Shown piece by piece: positions 44,649 through 54,213 of a stretch of 64,000 bases of DNA. Position 1 is the first letter of the stretch; every line of letters begins with the position of its first letter. A program made the position numbers and the translations under genes. Below the pieces are notes generated by a model. The model was not told where the DNA came from. It did not search any database and was given only the letters and a program-made list of their open reading frames with translations. The stretch spans positions 1,178,001 to 1,242,000 of the forward strand of contig CP166131.1 in the NCBI GenBank assembly GCA_041228345.1, read 5' to 3'. The DNA is from Alphaproteobacteria bacterium LSUCC0396. GTDB taxonomy: Bacteria; Pseudomonadota; Alphaproteobacteria; Puniceispirillales; Puniceispirillaceae.

Positions 44649-45839
44649 ATGACCGAATTTACCAAAGAGGCCGAGGCATGGTTTCGCAAGGAAATTGCCG
44701 ATTTTGTGGATCGGTCGCTGGACGAAGAAGGGCGTCGACAGGTTGAGCTTGGAAAATCCCTCAGCCGGAACGAATTTGTTGAATGGCAACGCAAGCTTGT
44801 AGCAATGGGTTGGGGGGCGCCGCATTGGCCCAAAGAATGGGGTGGTACAGACTGGTCACTGCGCCAAAGGTTTGTGTTTGACGAGGAAATGGCTTTGCAG
44901 GGTGCGCCGCACATGGTCGGTTTCAACACCCGTATGCTTGGGCCAATCCTGCTTACCTACGGGACCGATGCCCAAAAAGAACGGTTCCTGCCGCGGGCTT
45001 TAACATTCAAGGATTGGTGGTGTCAGGGTTATTCCGAGCCTTCATCGGGGTCGGACCTTGCATCGCTGCAAACCCGTGCGGTACGGGAGGGAAACTCATA
45101 TGTGGTCAATGGCTCGAAAATCTGGACGACTTATGGGCACTACGCCAACTGGATGTTCTGTTTGGTGCGTACCGACCCCAATGTCAAGAAACAGGAAGGA
45201 ATATCCTTTCTACTGATCGACATGAACTCACCGGGGCTGTTGGTTCAGCCAGTCAAGCACTTTTATGGTCAGCATGTCTTTAATCAGATATTTTTTGATG
45301 ACGTGCGTGTGCCCGCTGAAAACCTTGTCGGAAAGGAGAACGAAGGCTGGACCATTGCGAAAGCGCTGCTGGAGCATGAACGTCTCGCAACCTCGCGCCA
45401 CTCTGAAGCCCGGCGCAAGCTGGGTCGCCTGATCCGGATGGCGAAGCAGACCCGCTATGATGACAAGACCATGCTCGAAGACAGTTATTTTCGCCAGCGT
45501 ATTGCGCAATTGGCGATCAATGTTCGCGCTGTTGAATACTCAACAATGCGGGCACTGGAAAAATATATAGACGATGGCGAGGTCGGTTTTTTCGCCTCTT
45601 CACTGAAATTGTGCGGGGTTGCGGTGAACCAGTCGATTGACGAGGCGATCCTGGACCTCCTTGGGCCTGGTTCATTGCCAGCCGACAGCGCCTACAACGG
45701 CGACATACCTGTCACTGGTCTGGTTGCGGATGCACAATTCGCCACTGAGGCCCGTTATTACATGCGTGGTCCGGCAATTGCCGGCGGTTCCAACGAAGTG
45801 CAGCGCGCAATCATTTCCAAGCAAGTCCTGAAATTGTGA
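44649..45839 (+). CDS. Acyl-CoA dehydrogenase (large-subunit-like)
   Basis: 396 aa from ATG 44649 (AAGG upstream); an ATG at 44634 lacks a ribosome site. Blocks: MGWGAPHWPKEWGG, WWCQGYSEPSSGSDLASLQT (FAD/substrate, about 122-141), VNGSKIWTTYGHYANWMFCLVRT and the C-terminal GPAIAGGSNEVQRAIISKQV. The C-terminal block lacks the classical YEGT catalytic Glu. That architecture and the neighbouring second dehydrogenase gene resemble the heterotetrameric FadE pairs of actinobacterial steroid pathways. Introduces a C=C bond into an acyl-CoA. Confidence 0.9.
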   Translation: MTEFTKEAEAWFRKEIADFVDRSLDEEGRRQVELGKSLSRNEFVEWQRKLVAMGWGAPHWPKEWGGTDWSLRQRFVFDEEMALQGAPHMVGFNTRMLGPILLTYGTDAQKERFLPRALTFKDWWCQGYSEPSSGSDLASLQTRAVREGNSYVVNGSKIWTTYGHYANWMFCLVRTDPNVKKQEGISFLLIDMNSPGLLVQPVKHFYGQHVFNQIFFDDVRVPAENLVGKENEGWTIAKALLEHERLATSRHSEARRKLGRLIRMAKQTRYDDKTMLEDSYFRQRIAQLAINVRAVEYSTMRALEKYIDDGEVGFFASSLKLCGVAVNQSIDEAILDLLGPGSLPADSAYNGDIPVTGLVADAQFATEARYYMRGPAIAGGSNEVQRAIISKQVLKL

Positions 45840-45848
45840 GGTCCACTC

Positions 45849-46973
45849 ATGCTTTTTGCTGCAACTGAAGAACAAAGACTAATCGAAGATTCTCTTGAAC
45901 GGATTATGAGCGATCAGTGGGATCGTTGCCAATCCGGAAAGATCACTTCAACCGAATTGGTGGAGCTTCCAGTCTGGAAATCACTCAAAGAGCTTGGCCT
46001 GATCTCTGCATGGCTGCCAGAGGATGCCGGGGGTGCTGGTAGTGGTGTGCGCGCTCTTCTGGTACTGGCCCGCGTGATTGGCCGTCACCTATTGCCCGCA
46101 CCCTATCTGAGCAGCGCTGTTCTGTGTAGCGCGATCCTTTCGCGCCTGCCCGATGCTGAAATCCGCGAACTCCTCGAGAAAGTGGCCGCGGGCGACGCAC
46201 GGTTGGCACTGGCCATCTATGAAGCCGGCCAACGCTATGACTTTCACGAACCGAAGACCGTGGCGCAGCACAATGATGGTGGCATTACCCTGTCCGGGTG
46301 CAAGACGTGGGTGCTGGAGGCTGCGCAGGCCGACATGCTGATCGTCTCGGCCAAGGGCCCTTACGGCACCAGTTTGTATCTGGTGCCAACCGACACCTCC
46401 GGCGTCACGCTTCAAGAATACGCAGCGGTAGATGGAACGCCAATGGCCAGCGTAGTTCTGGATAATGTCGCGATTTCATCTGAAGGGCAGATCGCCGACG
46501 CAACTCAATCCGACGCAGTTCTCGATTATGGGATAACGATGGTGGCGTTTGCAATATCCTCCGAGGTTCTGGGAGCTTGCGAGGCTGTGCACGAACAAAC
46601 CCTGGACTACATGCGTATTCGAGAACAATTTGGTCGCCCGATCGCCAAATTTCAGGCGCTGCAATTTCGTATGGCAGATCTTCATGTCGAGATTGAGATG
46701 CTGCGCTCGCTTGTTCTTGGCGCGATGAATAGGCTAGAGGAGGGTAAAGGGTCTCAGGCTGGTGCCGATGTTGCCGCCGCTGCTGCGATGGCTGCGCGGG
46801 TCGGGGATCTTGTCGGGCGCGAAGCGATCCAGATGCACGGGGCAATAGGCATGACGGAGAGCCTCGGCATCGGTCGCTACCTCATGCGTATCAACACGAT
46901 CTGCCGACTGTTTGGCGATCAACCCCACTTCCAGTCCCGTTATCTGGAGCTGACCGAAGGAGTGCTAAAATGA
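45849..46973 (+). CDS. Acyl-CoA dehydrogenase (small-subunit-like)
   Basis: 374 aa. TEEQRLIEDSLERIM start, LGLISAWLPEDAGGAGSGVRAL (about 49-70), a shortened central beta domain and the C-terminal YMRIREQFGRPIAKFQALQFRMADLHVEIEM region broken by divergence. C-terminal helix has AIQMHGAIGMTESLGIGRYL. No clear catalytic Glu, so it probably pairs with the preceding dehydrogenase as a heteromer. GAGG overlaps the previous stop. Its own stop overlaps the hydratase start. Confidence 0.88.
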   Translation: MLFAATEEQRLIEDSLERIMSDQWDRCQSGKITSTELVELPVWKSLKELGLISAWLPEDAGGAGSGVRALLVLARVIGRHLLPAPYLSSAVLCSAILSRLPDAEIRELLEKVAAGDARLALAIYEAGQRYDFHEPKTVAQHNDGGITLSGCKTWVLEAAQADMLIVSAKGPYGTSLYLVPTDTSGVTLQEYAAVDGTPMASVVLDNVAISSEGQIADATQSDAVLDYGITMVAFAISSEVLGACEAVHEQTLDYMRIREQFGRPIAKFQALQFRMADLHVEIEMLRSLVLGAMNRLEEGKGSQAGADVAAAAAMAARVGDLVGREAIQMHGAIGMTESLGIGRYLMRINTICRLFGDQPHFQSRYLELTEGVLK

Positions 46974-47761
46974 CAGGTGTAGTGGAAGAACCAGTTCGAC
47001 TGACGCGGGACGGCGCAGTTGCCATTACCACGATAGACGCATTGCACATGCGCAATGCGCTAGGAGCACCAGGAGTGCGCGAAGGGCTGAATACCGCTAT
47101 TTCTAGCTTTGAAGCAGACCCGGGTCTGCGGGTGATGATACTCTATGGTGCCGGTGGCGTGTTTTCTGCCGGCGGCAACCTGAACGCCCTTAGAGAGCTA
47201 CGCGACATTGATCAGATCCGAGCACGCCTGGTGACTGGCAGCAAGACAACGGGTTCTATCCTGACTTCGAGAAAGATTTACCTGGCGGCAGTCGAAGGGC
47301 CGGCATTCGGGGCTGGTATGGGCCTGGCCTTGTCCTGCGATCTAGTCATTGCATCGCAAACTGCCCGGTTTTGTGCCGCCCAGATCAAGGTTGGGGCATC
47401 GCCTGATGGATCCTTATTCTGGTCTTTGCCACGCCGGACCGGAAACGCTGTGGCCAAACGCATATTGCTGAGCGGAGACGAAATTTTAATGCCCGAAGCG
47501 CTTGAACTTGGGATCGCCGATTATGACGCTCCATCCAGCGAAGCACTTGAGAGGGCCCTTGTGGTTGCCCGCAAGTTGGCGCGGGGAGCGCCTCTGGCCC
47601 AGAGCACGGTCAAAGCTTTTTTTGCCGACAACATGGCAGGGCGCGACAGCATCCTCGACTGGGAACGGGAGTCTGCAGCGCAGAATTTTGTAACCAAGGA
47701 TTTCCTAGAAGGCGCAAATGCGTTCCTGGAAAAACGCAAACCTCAATTTAAGGGAAAGTAA
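46970..47761 (+). CDS. Enoyl-CoA hydratase/isomerase family protein
   Basis: 263-aa crotonase fold. Oxyanion-hole segments GVFSAGGNLNAL (about 63-74) and VEGPAFGAGMGLALSCDLVI (about 107-126). The positions of the two catalytic Glu residues of true hydratases are not acidic (GAGMGLAL; AAQIKVGASPDGSLFW, with one Asp), so the reaction may be isomerisation, ring cleavage or another crotonase reaction. ATGA overlap upstream and TAATG overlap downstream with the FadJ-like gene place it firmly in the operon. Confidence 0.87.
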   Translation: MTGVVEEPVRLTRDGAVAITTIDALHMRNALGAPGVREGLNTAISSFEADPGLRVMILYGAGGVFSAGGNLNALRELRDIDQIRARLVTGSKTTGSILTSRKIYLAAVEGPAFGAGMGLALSCDLVIASQTARFCAAQIKVGASPDGSLFWSLPRRTGNAVAKRILLSGDEILMPEALELGIADYDAPSSEALERALVVARKLARGAPLAQSTVKAFFADNMAGRDSILDWERESAAQNFVTKDFLEGANAFLEKRKPQFKGK

Positions 47762-49833
47762 TGTCTGGTCGCGTGCATATAACCAATGAAAAAGGCCTCA
47801 GGATCCTCTGGCTTGATCATCCTCCAGTCAACGCACTCTCCAGCGATCTGCGCTTGGGACTTCTTACAGCGATCACTGACGCTGCGAGCGATGACAGCGT
47901 AAAGGCGTTGGCCCTGATCGGGAAATCGGACAAGTTTTGTGCTGGGGCTGATATCAAGGCGTTTGGTGGTGGCCCACAACACCCACGCATTCCCGAACTC
48001 GCCGAAGCATTGGAAGGAATGGGCAAGCCCTCGGTCGCGCTCATTGATGGCTTCGCATTAGGCGGTGGATTAGAACTAGCGCTTGGCTGCACTGCAAGAA
48101 TCGCAACACACCGAGCACGCATCGGGCTACCAGAAATCGAGATTGGCATCTTCCCCTCGGGCGGTGGGTTGCAACGCCTCCCGCGCCTGATCGAGTTTAA
48201 CGCCGCCTTGGACCTTATCATCTCAGGCCGAAAAATCGGAGCAGCTGAGGCTGCGGAATTGGGAATTGTAGACCTTTGTGTAAAACCGGAAAACCTAATT
48301 ACGACCGTTCATAAGGTTTTGGCCCGTGATGACATCACGTGCAGGCTTCCGGTAACCAGCACGTCAATTGCCGATACACCTTCCAACCGCGACGCTCTGG
48401 AAAATGCGCGCAAACGGTTTACCCGTAGCGGCCGAATTCTATCGTCGCAGCAGACCATCCTTGACCGCTTGGAGCAAAGCCTCGGTCAACCTTACGCGGT
48501 TGAAATCAAAGTGGATGCAGAGGTGTCCAGAGCGTTACTTCAATCTCCACAAAGCAAGGCCCTGCGTCATTTGTTTTCGGCTGAACGAAAGGCGGGACGA
48601 TCGGCTGAAGATCTTCCTGCCGTTGATGTGCCACGCACAGTCGGAATTGCAGGCGGCGGAACTATGGGGGGCGGGATCGCTCTTGCAACCGCCCAAGCCG
48701 GGATCAGAGTGGCGCTGTTTGACCCAGACGAAGGCGCCAGGCAGCGATTGAAAAAAAGGATCTCTGCCTTCCGGGATGGTCAGTTGGCGAAAGGTCGCAT
48801 AAGCGCAACCGAGGGCGACGCCTTTGTCAACCGGATTGCCATTGTGGATACTCTGGAGGGTCTGTGCGATGCTGAGCTGGTGATCGAAGCCGTTATCGAA
48901 GATCTGAGCGTAAAACAGGCTCTGTTTACCAGGCTGCAAGACATATGTGCGTTAGAATGCGTGTTTGCGTCAAATACCTCTTACCTGGATCTTGACGCGA
49001 TGGCCGCTACCTTGTCCCGCCCGGAACGCCTAATTGGGCTGCATTTCTTCAGTCCGGCTGAGGTCATGCCGTTGCTGGAGATCGTGAAAGGTGGGCTATC
49101 GTCAGACTGGGCATTCGCGACAGGGGCTGCGTATTCGCGCAAACTTGGCAAACGTGGCGTGCTCATGTCCGCATGTCCCGGCTTTGCCGCAAACCGCAGC
49201 CGATTTCCGATGATGAACGAGGCGCGCCTGCTGCTGGAAGACGGCGCCAGCCCGGTGCAGGTTGACCGTGTTTTTCGTACATTCGGGTTTCCGATGGGGC
49301 CGTTTGAAACCAACGATCTCACTGGTCTTGATATTTTGGTTAAAGGGCATGCGTTCATTCCAGCTGAGCTTCGACCGGGCCGGCAGTCCGAGTTGCCGTT
49401 TGCGATGGTTGATGCCGGTCGGATAGGGCAAAAGGCCAACAAGGGATGGTACCGGTATGAAGAGGGTAACCGCAAGCCCATCGCAGACCCGGATCTGGAA
49501 CAGCTTTTGAATGCGTTTCGTGAAGAGAAACGCATAATTCCCCGGAAATTCTCAGATGAAGAAGTCTTGCAGCGCTGTCTTTATGCCGCCGTCAATGAGG
49601 CTGGGCGCGTTGTGCTGGAGGGTGTCGTCACCCGTCCCGGAGATATGGATGTGATTTGGGTCAATGGCTTTGGTTTCCCAAGGGAAAAAGGTGGTATCCT
49701 GCATTGGTCTTACGGCATTGGCTTTGCGGAGATCGCAGAAATAATTGACCGCGACTTCAGGCCAGAAGATCCTGCCCGCTGGCCAGTCTGCGACTTCTCT
49801 TCTTTAGGGGAAATCATAGGGATTGTAAAATAA
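47761..49833 (+). CDS. Bifunctional enoyl-CoA hydratase / 3-hydroxyacyl-CoA dehydrogenase (FadJ/FadB-like)
   Basis: 690 aa. N-terminal crotonase domain (about 1-190) with both Glu positions present (GLELALG and LPEIEIGIFPSGGG). The Rossmann domain starts near 292 (TVGIAGGGTMGGGIALATAQ). Dehydrogenase catalytic block GLHFFSPAEVMPLLEIV; C-terminal domains to 690. Carries out hydration of 2-enoyl-CoA and NAD-dependent oxidation to 3-oxoacyl-CoA for the thiolase of the same operon. Starts at the ATG overlapping the preceding stop. Confidence 0.92.
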   Translation: MSGRVHITNEKGLRILWLDHPPVNALSSDLRLGLLTAITDAASDDSVKALALIGKSDKFCAGADIKAFGGGPQHPRIPELAEALEGMGKPSVALIDGFALGGGLELALGCTARIATHRARIGLPEIEIGIFPSGGGLQRLPRLIEFNAALDLIISGRKIGAAEAAELGIVDLCVKPENLITTVHKVLARDDITCRLPVTSTSIADTPSNRDALENARKRFTRSGRILSSQQTILDRLEQSLGQPYAVEIKVDAEVSRALLQSPQSKALRHLFSAERKAGRSAEDLPAVDVPRTVGIAGGGTMGGGIALATAQAGIRVALFDPDEGARQRLKKRISAFRDGQLAKGRISATEGDAFVNRIAIVDTLEGLCDAELVIEAVIEDLSVKQALFTRLQDICALECVFASNTSYLDLDAMAATLSRPERLIGLHFFSPAEVMPLLEIVKGGLSSDWAFATGAAYSRKLGKRGVLMSACPGFAANRSRFPMMNEARLLLEDGASPVQVDRVFRTFGFPMGPFETNDLTGLDILVKGHAFIPAELRPGRQSELPFAMVDAGRIGQKANKGWYRYEEGNRKPIADPDLEQLLNAFREEKRIIPRKFSDEEVLQRCLYAAVNEAGRVVLEGVVTRPGDMDVIWVNGFGFPREKGGILHWSYGIGFAEIAEIIDRDFRPEDPARWPVCDFSSLGEIIGIVK

Positions 49834-49836
49834 ACT

Positions 49837-49856
49837 GTAAATTGTTAACGGTTTAT
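49837..49856. promoter_or_regulatory. Palindromic operator, copy 2
   Basis: GTAAATTGTTAACGGTTTAT, matching copy 1 at 39230-39249 in 16 of 20 positions including both half-sites and the GTTAAC centre. It lies 52 bases before the TAXI receptor start, in the short gap after the FadJ-like gene. Suggests an internal promoter for the transporter half, under the same regulator as the enzyme half. Confidence 0.65.
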
Positions 49857-49907
49857 GACTGGAAATTAGTGATAACTGTCAAATCAAAAACTGAGGAGGA
49901 ACATAAA

Positions 49908-50951
49908 ATGAAATTTACTAATCTTCTTAAGAGGCTTGGAATTGTCCTGGGCCTTGGCATTGGCACTACCTTATCACTGGGAAGTATTGCCAGTGCGGAT
50001 ACTTTCAGATCAGAAACGAATGTGGCCGGCTCCGGCGCTTATCTTGGCATGGTTGGGTTTGCAAGTGTCGTATCTAAATACGCTGGCCATAACCTGGAAG
50101 TCAAAGCGGATATTCCTGTTTCAAAATCTATGGTGGCTCTGGGTCGGGCCAAGGCTGACATAACGAATGTCGTGCTACCATTGGTGGGCGCGATGAAGAA
50201 TGGTAAAGGCCCATACAAAAAATTGTCGAATTCTGCCGAAGTTGCTGAAGGTATTCGGATGATCCTAACCCACCCCTCCGGCACTTATCACATCGTCACA
50301 TTCGACGGTAACGGCATTGAGTCCATGCAGGATATAAAAGGCAAAAAAGTTTATACCGGCCCCAAAAACGCGGCAATGTACCAGACTGGGCTAACGCTTA
50401 TCAACGGTGAAACAGGATATAAACCAGGTGTCGATTTCGAGGTGCTTGATCTTGACATGAAGGGTGGAGAACAGGCGTTTCTGGATGGTCACGTTGATGT
50501 CTGGATCCGGCCAGCACCCCTAGGTGGCGCGTTGATTGAACAAGTAGGGGTTAGCCGAGGCGTCCGGTTCCTCGGGCTGACAGAAAAAGGTATGAAATCA
50601 GAAGGCGTATTAAATTTCACGAACGGGCCCGGTCGCACGGCCGATTTGATCCCAGTTGGAACATACACTGGTCAAGCCAACAAAGAACCGGTCAAAACCG
50701 TCGGCTTCTGGCTTGGGATAGGCGCCAACAAGAACGTGGATGCGGATGCAGTTTATGAAATGACCAAGGCGGTCTGGAACAATCTGGACGAGTACAAATC
50801 CGTCGCGAAAGCGTTTTTTGCTCCGATGACACAGAAAGGTCTTATTGATCATATGACCGCTCCTCTGCATCTGGGCGCCTACAGGTTCTACAAAGAGATG
50901 GGGCTAGATATCCCCGAGCGTCTTATTCCTCCCGAAGCCGCCACTAATTAA
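49908..50951 (+). CDS. TRAP transporter solute receptor, TAXI family
   Basis: 347 aa from ATG 49908, preceded by GAGGAGGA. This start exposes a signal peptide (MKFTNLLKRL then a Gly/Leu-rich core, cleavage near ASA at about 30). TAXI-type blocks: SGAYLGMVGFASVVSKYAG, LGRAKADITNVVLPLVGAM (about 84-102), IKGKKVYTGPKNAAMYQTG (about 145-163) and GHVDVWIRPAPLGG. Followed 37 bases later by its fused permease. Presumably imports the carboxylic acid that the acyl-CoA enzymes around it degrade. Confidence 0.88.
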   Translation: MKFTNLLKRLGIVLGLGIGTTLSLGSIASADTFRSETNVAGSGAYLGMVGFASVVSKYAGHNLEVKADIPVSKSMVALGRAKADITNVVLPLVGAMKNGKGPYKKLSNSAEVAEGIRMILTHPSGTYHIVTFDGNGIESMQDIKGKKVYTGPKNAAMYQTGLTLINGETGYKPGVDFEVLDLDMKGGEQAFLDGHVDVWIRPAPLGGALIEQVGVSRGVRFLGLTEKGMKSEGVLNFTNGPGRTADLIPVGTYTGQANKEPVKTVGFWLGIGANKNVDADAVYEMTKAVWNNLDEYKSVAKAFFAPMTQKGLIDHMTAPLHLGAYRFYKEMGLDIPERLIPPEAATN

Positions 50952-50988
50952 GCCGCGATAAGTTTGACGTCTTGGGGAGAATCTAGCG

Positions 50989-52917
50989 GTGACTGAGCAA
51001 AACGAATCAGAGAACAAAAACAACTGGTTAAACCAAACCATTGGGCTTCTCGGGGCGGCGGTCGCCGTTGCAGTGTCGTTGTCAGCCATCTACACTGCGG
51101 GTTTCGGCGCTTTGCCGCCCGATATTCATAGGACGGCCGCGGTTCTGATCTGCGCATTCGTGCTGGTCGCATCAAAGTATGGCTTGGCCCACATTCTAAA
51201 ACCCCAAAGCCACGGGGGATTGTGGGCCTGCTGGATGACAGATGCTGTTATGATTGGCGCACTGGGGTTAGCCAGTTTCTGGTTCCACCGGGTCTTCCCG
51301 TTGATAGAAAACGAGTTCTATTCACCTCAGACGTTGGACATCCTCATAGGGTTTGCTGGTATCACTGCATTGCTGGAGGTTGGACGACGCGTGTGGGGAT
51401 TGCCTTTGCTGATCGTGACCCTGGTGTTCATGTGCTACCTTCTGTTTGGCCACCTTTTGCCAACTTCTATTGGGCATTTTCAATTTTCGGGACAGCAGAT
51501 CGTGGAAACGCTCTGGTTCGGATACGCTGGCATTTTCAGCACTATCATGGGAATTGTTTTAAACCTTGTCTTTGTCTTCGTGATCTTTGGCGTGCTGCTG
51601 GAGGCAACTGGAGCTGGGGATTCTCTTTTGAAAATCGCGCTTGCCGCCACCGGCAGGACCCGGGGCGGACCAGCGCATGGCGCCATTGTCGCAAGCGGCT
51701 TTTTCGGTATGATGTCCGGCAGCACTGTTGCCAATGTTGTCGGCACTGGCACATTTACCATCCCGATGATGAAAAAGCGCGGATTCAAGCCGGAATTCGC
51801 CGGTGGGATCGAAGCGACCGCCTCGTCAGGCGGCCAAATCGTGCCACCAATCATGGGGGCCGCAGCATTCGTGATGGCGGATCTGGTGGGGGTTCCCTAC
51901 CTGATGATCGCGACAGCTGCGTTAGTACCGGCATTCCTATACTATTTCAATCTGTTCATGAGCGTGACTATCGAAGCACGAAAACAGGGCATCGAACCGC
52001 TTCCAAAAAGTGAACTGCCAACACTCACGAGGGTGGACTTTTACAAATCGTTCTCGTTCCTGCTGCCAATCTTTGCGGTCGTGTTGGTACTGCTCAGCGG
52101 TCGATCCCCCTCTTTTGCCGGGTTTTCCGCGGTTATAACTGTGCTGGTCACCGGATTGTTCAATCCAGAATTGCGGCGAGACCCAATGCGCCTAGTGCGA
52201 GGGTTGGTCAATGGCGGTATCAATGCAGCAAGCGTTCTGATCGCCATTGCAATGATCGGCATAATTATTGCGACCATGAACAGCACTGGAGCCGGGCTTA
52301 AATTCGCAAGCTACATCGAGTACCTGGGACAGGGGAAATTGTTTTTATCGCTGTTACTGGCCATGGTCGGTGCGCTTTTGCTGGGCATGGGCATGCCGAC
52401 ACTGCCGGCCTATTTGGTGATCATCCTGGTTCTGGGGCCAGCCATCGAACGCATGGGACTCTCAGCGCTGACGATCCATATGTTCGTGTTCTATTATGGC
52501 GTCGCCTCATCTATTACCCCACCTGTTGCGCTGGCGGCCTATGCTGCAGCGCCGATCGCAAAATCCGATCCGCTTCGGACGGGCATCATGGCGGTCCGAC
52601 TAGGGGCTGCAAAATTCATAGTTCCCTTTATCTTTGCCTATAACCCGACAATACTCATGATTGAGGTCTTCGACCCACTCGAGTTCGCGGTAGTCATGCT
52701 GCGGACGCTGCTTGCGTTTTGGTTGTTTGCAACCGTGATGGCGGGCTTCCACCGGGCTCTACTGACGCGAGGTGAGGTAGCCGTCAGGACCGGTATCGCA
52801 ATACTGCTATTGCTCAGCTACGCTTGGGCTCAGGTTGGGGGTTTGTTGTTGGCCGCAGTGGTCTTGGGCTTGCATTATTATCGGACGCAAAACCAAAAAG
52901 AGGGCAGTAAGGAATGA
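50989..52917 (+). CDS. TRAP transporter fused permease (4TM/12TM)
   Basis: 642 aa from GTG 50989 (GGGGAGA upstream), about 16-18 TM helices. Family blocks: AATGRTRGGPAHGAIVASGF, GMMSGSTVANVVGTGTFTIP, GGQIVPPIMGAAAFVMADL and GMGMPTLPAYLVIILVLGPA. Later SSITPPVALAAYAAAPIAKS is present. Same architecture as the permease at 29926-31812 but clearly diverged. Its stop overlaps the next dehydrogenase start (ATGA), coupling transport to catabolism. Confidence 0.92.
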   Translation: MTEQNESENKNNWLNQTIGLLGAAVAVAVSLSAIYTAGFGALPPDIHRTAAVLICAFVLVASKYGLAHILKPQSHGGLWACWMTDAVMIGALGLASFWFHRVFPLIENEFYSPQTLDILIGFAGITALLEVGRRVWGLPLLIVTLVFMCYLLFGHLLPTSIGHFQFSGQQIVETLWFGYAGIFSTIMGIVLNLVFVFVIFGVLLEATGAGDSLLKIALAATGRTRGGPAHGAIVASGFFGMMSGSTVANVVGTGTFTIPMMKKRGFKPEFAGGIEATASSGGQIVPPIMGAAAFVMADLVGVPYLMIATAALVPAFLYYFNLFMSVTIEARKQGIEPLPKSELPTLTRVDFYKSFSFLLPIFAVVLVLLSGRSPSFAGFSAVITVLVTGLFNPELRRDPMRLVRGLVNGGINAASVLIAIAMIGIIIATMNSTGAGLKFASYIEYLGQGKLFLSLLLAMVGALLLGMGMPTLPAYLVIILVLGPAIERMGLSALTIHMFVFYYGVASSITPPVALAAYAAAPIAKSDPLRTGIMAVRLGAAKFIVPFIFAYNPTILMIEVFDPLEFAVVMLRTLLAFWLFATVMAGFHRALLTRGEVAVRTGIAILLLLSYAWAQVGGLLLAAVVLGLHYYRTQNQKEGSKE

Positions 52918-54164
52918 CGACAACTCCAACGGTAGCAGACCGGCTTGTTGCTTTCATGGCGGATGAAATTTTCCCTCGCCATTTGGAAATGCAGGCCTTT
53001 ATCGAGAACAACAAACCCGGCACACGGCCTAAATTCCTGGCGACACTTCAGGAAAAAGCGAGGCAACAGGGTCTCTGGAACTTGGGGCTGCCAGAACTGC
53101 CTGACAACGCCCCAGGTACGCGTCTGACCAATACGGAATTCGCCCCTATAGCGGAAACCCTCGGCCAGATCCACTGGGCGGCAGAGGTGTTCAACTGCCA
53201 GGCCCCGGATCTGCCGAATATGGAAATGCTGGTGAAAGTTGGAACAGCGGCGCAGAAGGAACGCTGGCTGTATCCAATGCTCGACGGCAAGATCAAATCT
53301 GGCTTCGCAATGACTGAGCCGAATGTTGCCTCATCGGACGCTTTGAACATCGCATGTAAGATCACAGAGGACGGTGACGATTTCGTGCTCAATGGACACA
53401 AATGGTTTGCTGGTAATGTTGGGCTGGATTGTTGGCAATTTATTATTGTCATCGGAAATAGCGATCCGCAGGCCGAACCCCATGCCCGACATTCTGCAAT
53501 TATTGTCCCAGTCGCATCCAACGGCTTGGAGGTGGTCCGGCATGTGCCTGTTCTGGGCTTCCAACATCGGGCCAAACCCCATGGGGAGATCCGGCTGAAC
53601 AATGTCAGAGTCCCCAGGGAAAACCTGCTGGGGGAACGTGGGAGAGGTTTTGCCGCAGCCCAAGTCCGGCTGGCCACCGCACGAATCCACCATTGCATGC
53701 GGTCGATTGGTGGTGCAGAACTGATGATTTCATTAATGGTTGAGCGCGCCAGAGCACGAAAAGCTTTTGGCAAGAAACTGTCAGAGCACGACAAGATAAG
53801 GGAGTTTATCGCGCTTTCCCGTGTGGAGGTCGATCAGGCCCGCCTTTTGACGCTGGCCGCAGCAGAGGCACTAGATGCTAAAGGTAGTAAGGGCGCACGT
53901 CGTGAGATATCAATGATCAAACTGGCGGTGGCCTCTGCCTGCTACAATGTGGCTGACCGCGCAGTTCAGGTCTTTGGGGCTATGGGATTGACAAACGACT
54001 CGCCTGTAGCTGACTATTTCGCGCAGATGCGTGCCCTGAGGATTTACGATGGCCCAGACGAGGTTCATGTCCATTCAATTGCGCGACATGAATTCAAACG
54101 CCAGCAAGAGCGCGAGGGCGCACCCCTTCTCAGATTGCTGTGCCGGGACCTTTCACTTCAATAA
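52914..54164 (+). CDS. Acyl-CoA dehydrogenase (ACAD10/11-like)
   Basis: 416 aa. Blocks: WNLGLPELPDNAPG, GFAMTEPNVASSDALNI (about 123-139), VLNGHKWFAGNVG (about 155-167), HYM-type region replaced by RIHHCMRSIGGAELM, RARKAFGKKLSEHD, QVFGAMGLTNDSPVADYFAQ and the late RIYDGPDEVHVHSIARHE block. That ending is typical of the ACAD10/11 group, which uses short or branched or hydroxylated acyl-CoAs. Last gene before the GntR regulator and coupled to the TRAP permease. Confidence 0.9.
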   Translation: MTTTPTVADRLVAFMADEIFPRHLEMQAFIENNKPGTRPKFLATLQEKARQQGLWNLGLPELPDNAPGTRLTNTEFAPIAETLGQIHWAAEVFNCQAPDLPNMEMLVKVGTAAQKERWLYPMLDGKIKSGFAMTEPNVASSDALNIACKITEDGDDFVLNGHKWFAGNVGLDCWQFIIVIGNSDPQAEPHARHSAIIVPVASNGLEVVRHVPVLGFQHRAKPHGEIRLNNVRVPRENLLGERGRGFAAAQVRLATARIHHCMRSIGGAELMISLMVERARARKAFGKKLSEHDKIREFIALSRVEVDQARLLTLAAAEALDAKGSKGARREISMIKLAVASACYNVADRAVQVFGAMGLTNDSPVADYFAQMRALRIYDGPDEVHVHSIARHEFKRQQEREGAPLLRLLCRDLSLQ

Positions 54165-54213
54165 TATAGGAAATGGGTATATTTTCAGACAAGACCCTTA
54201 AAAAACGCATCAG

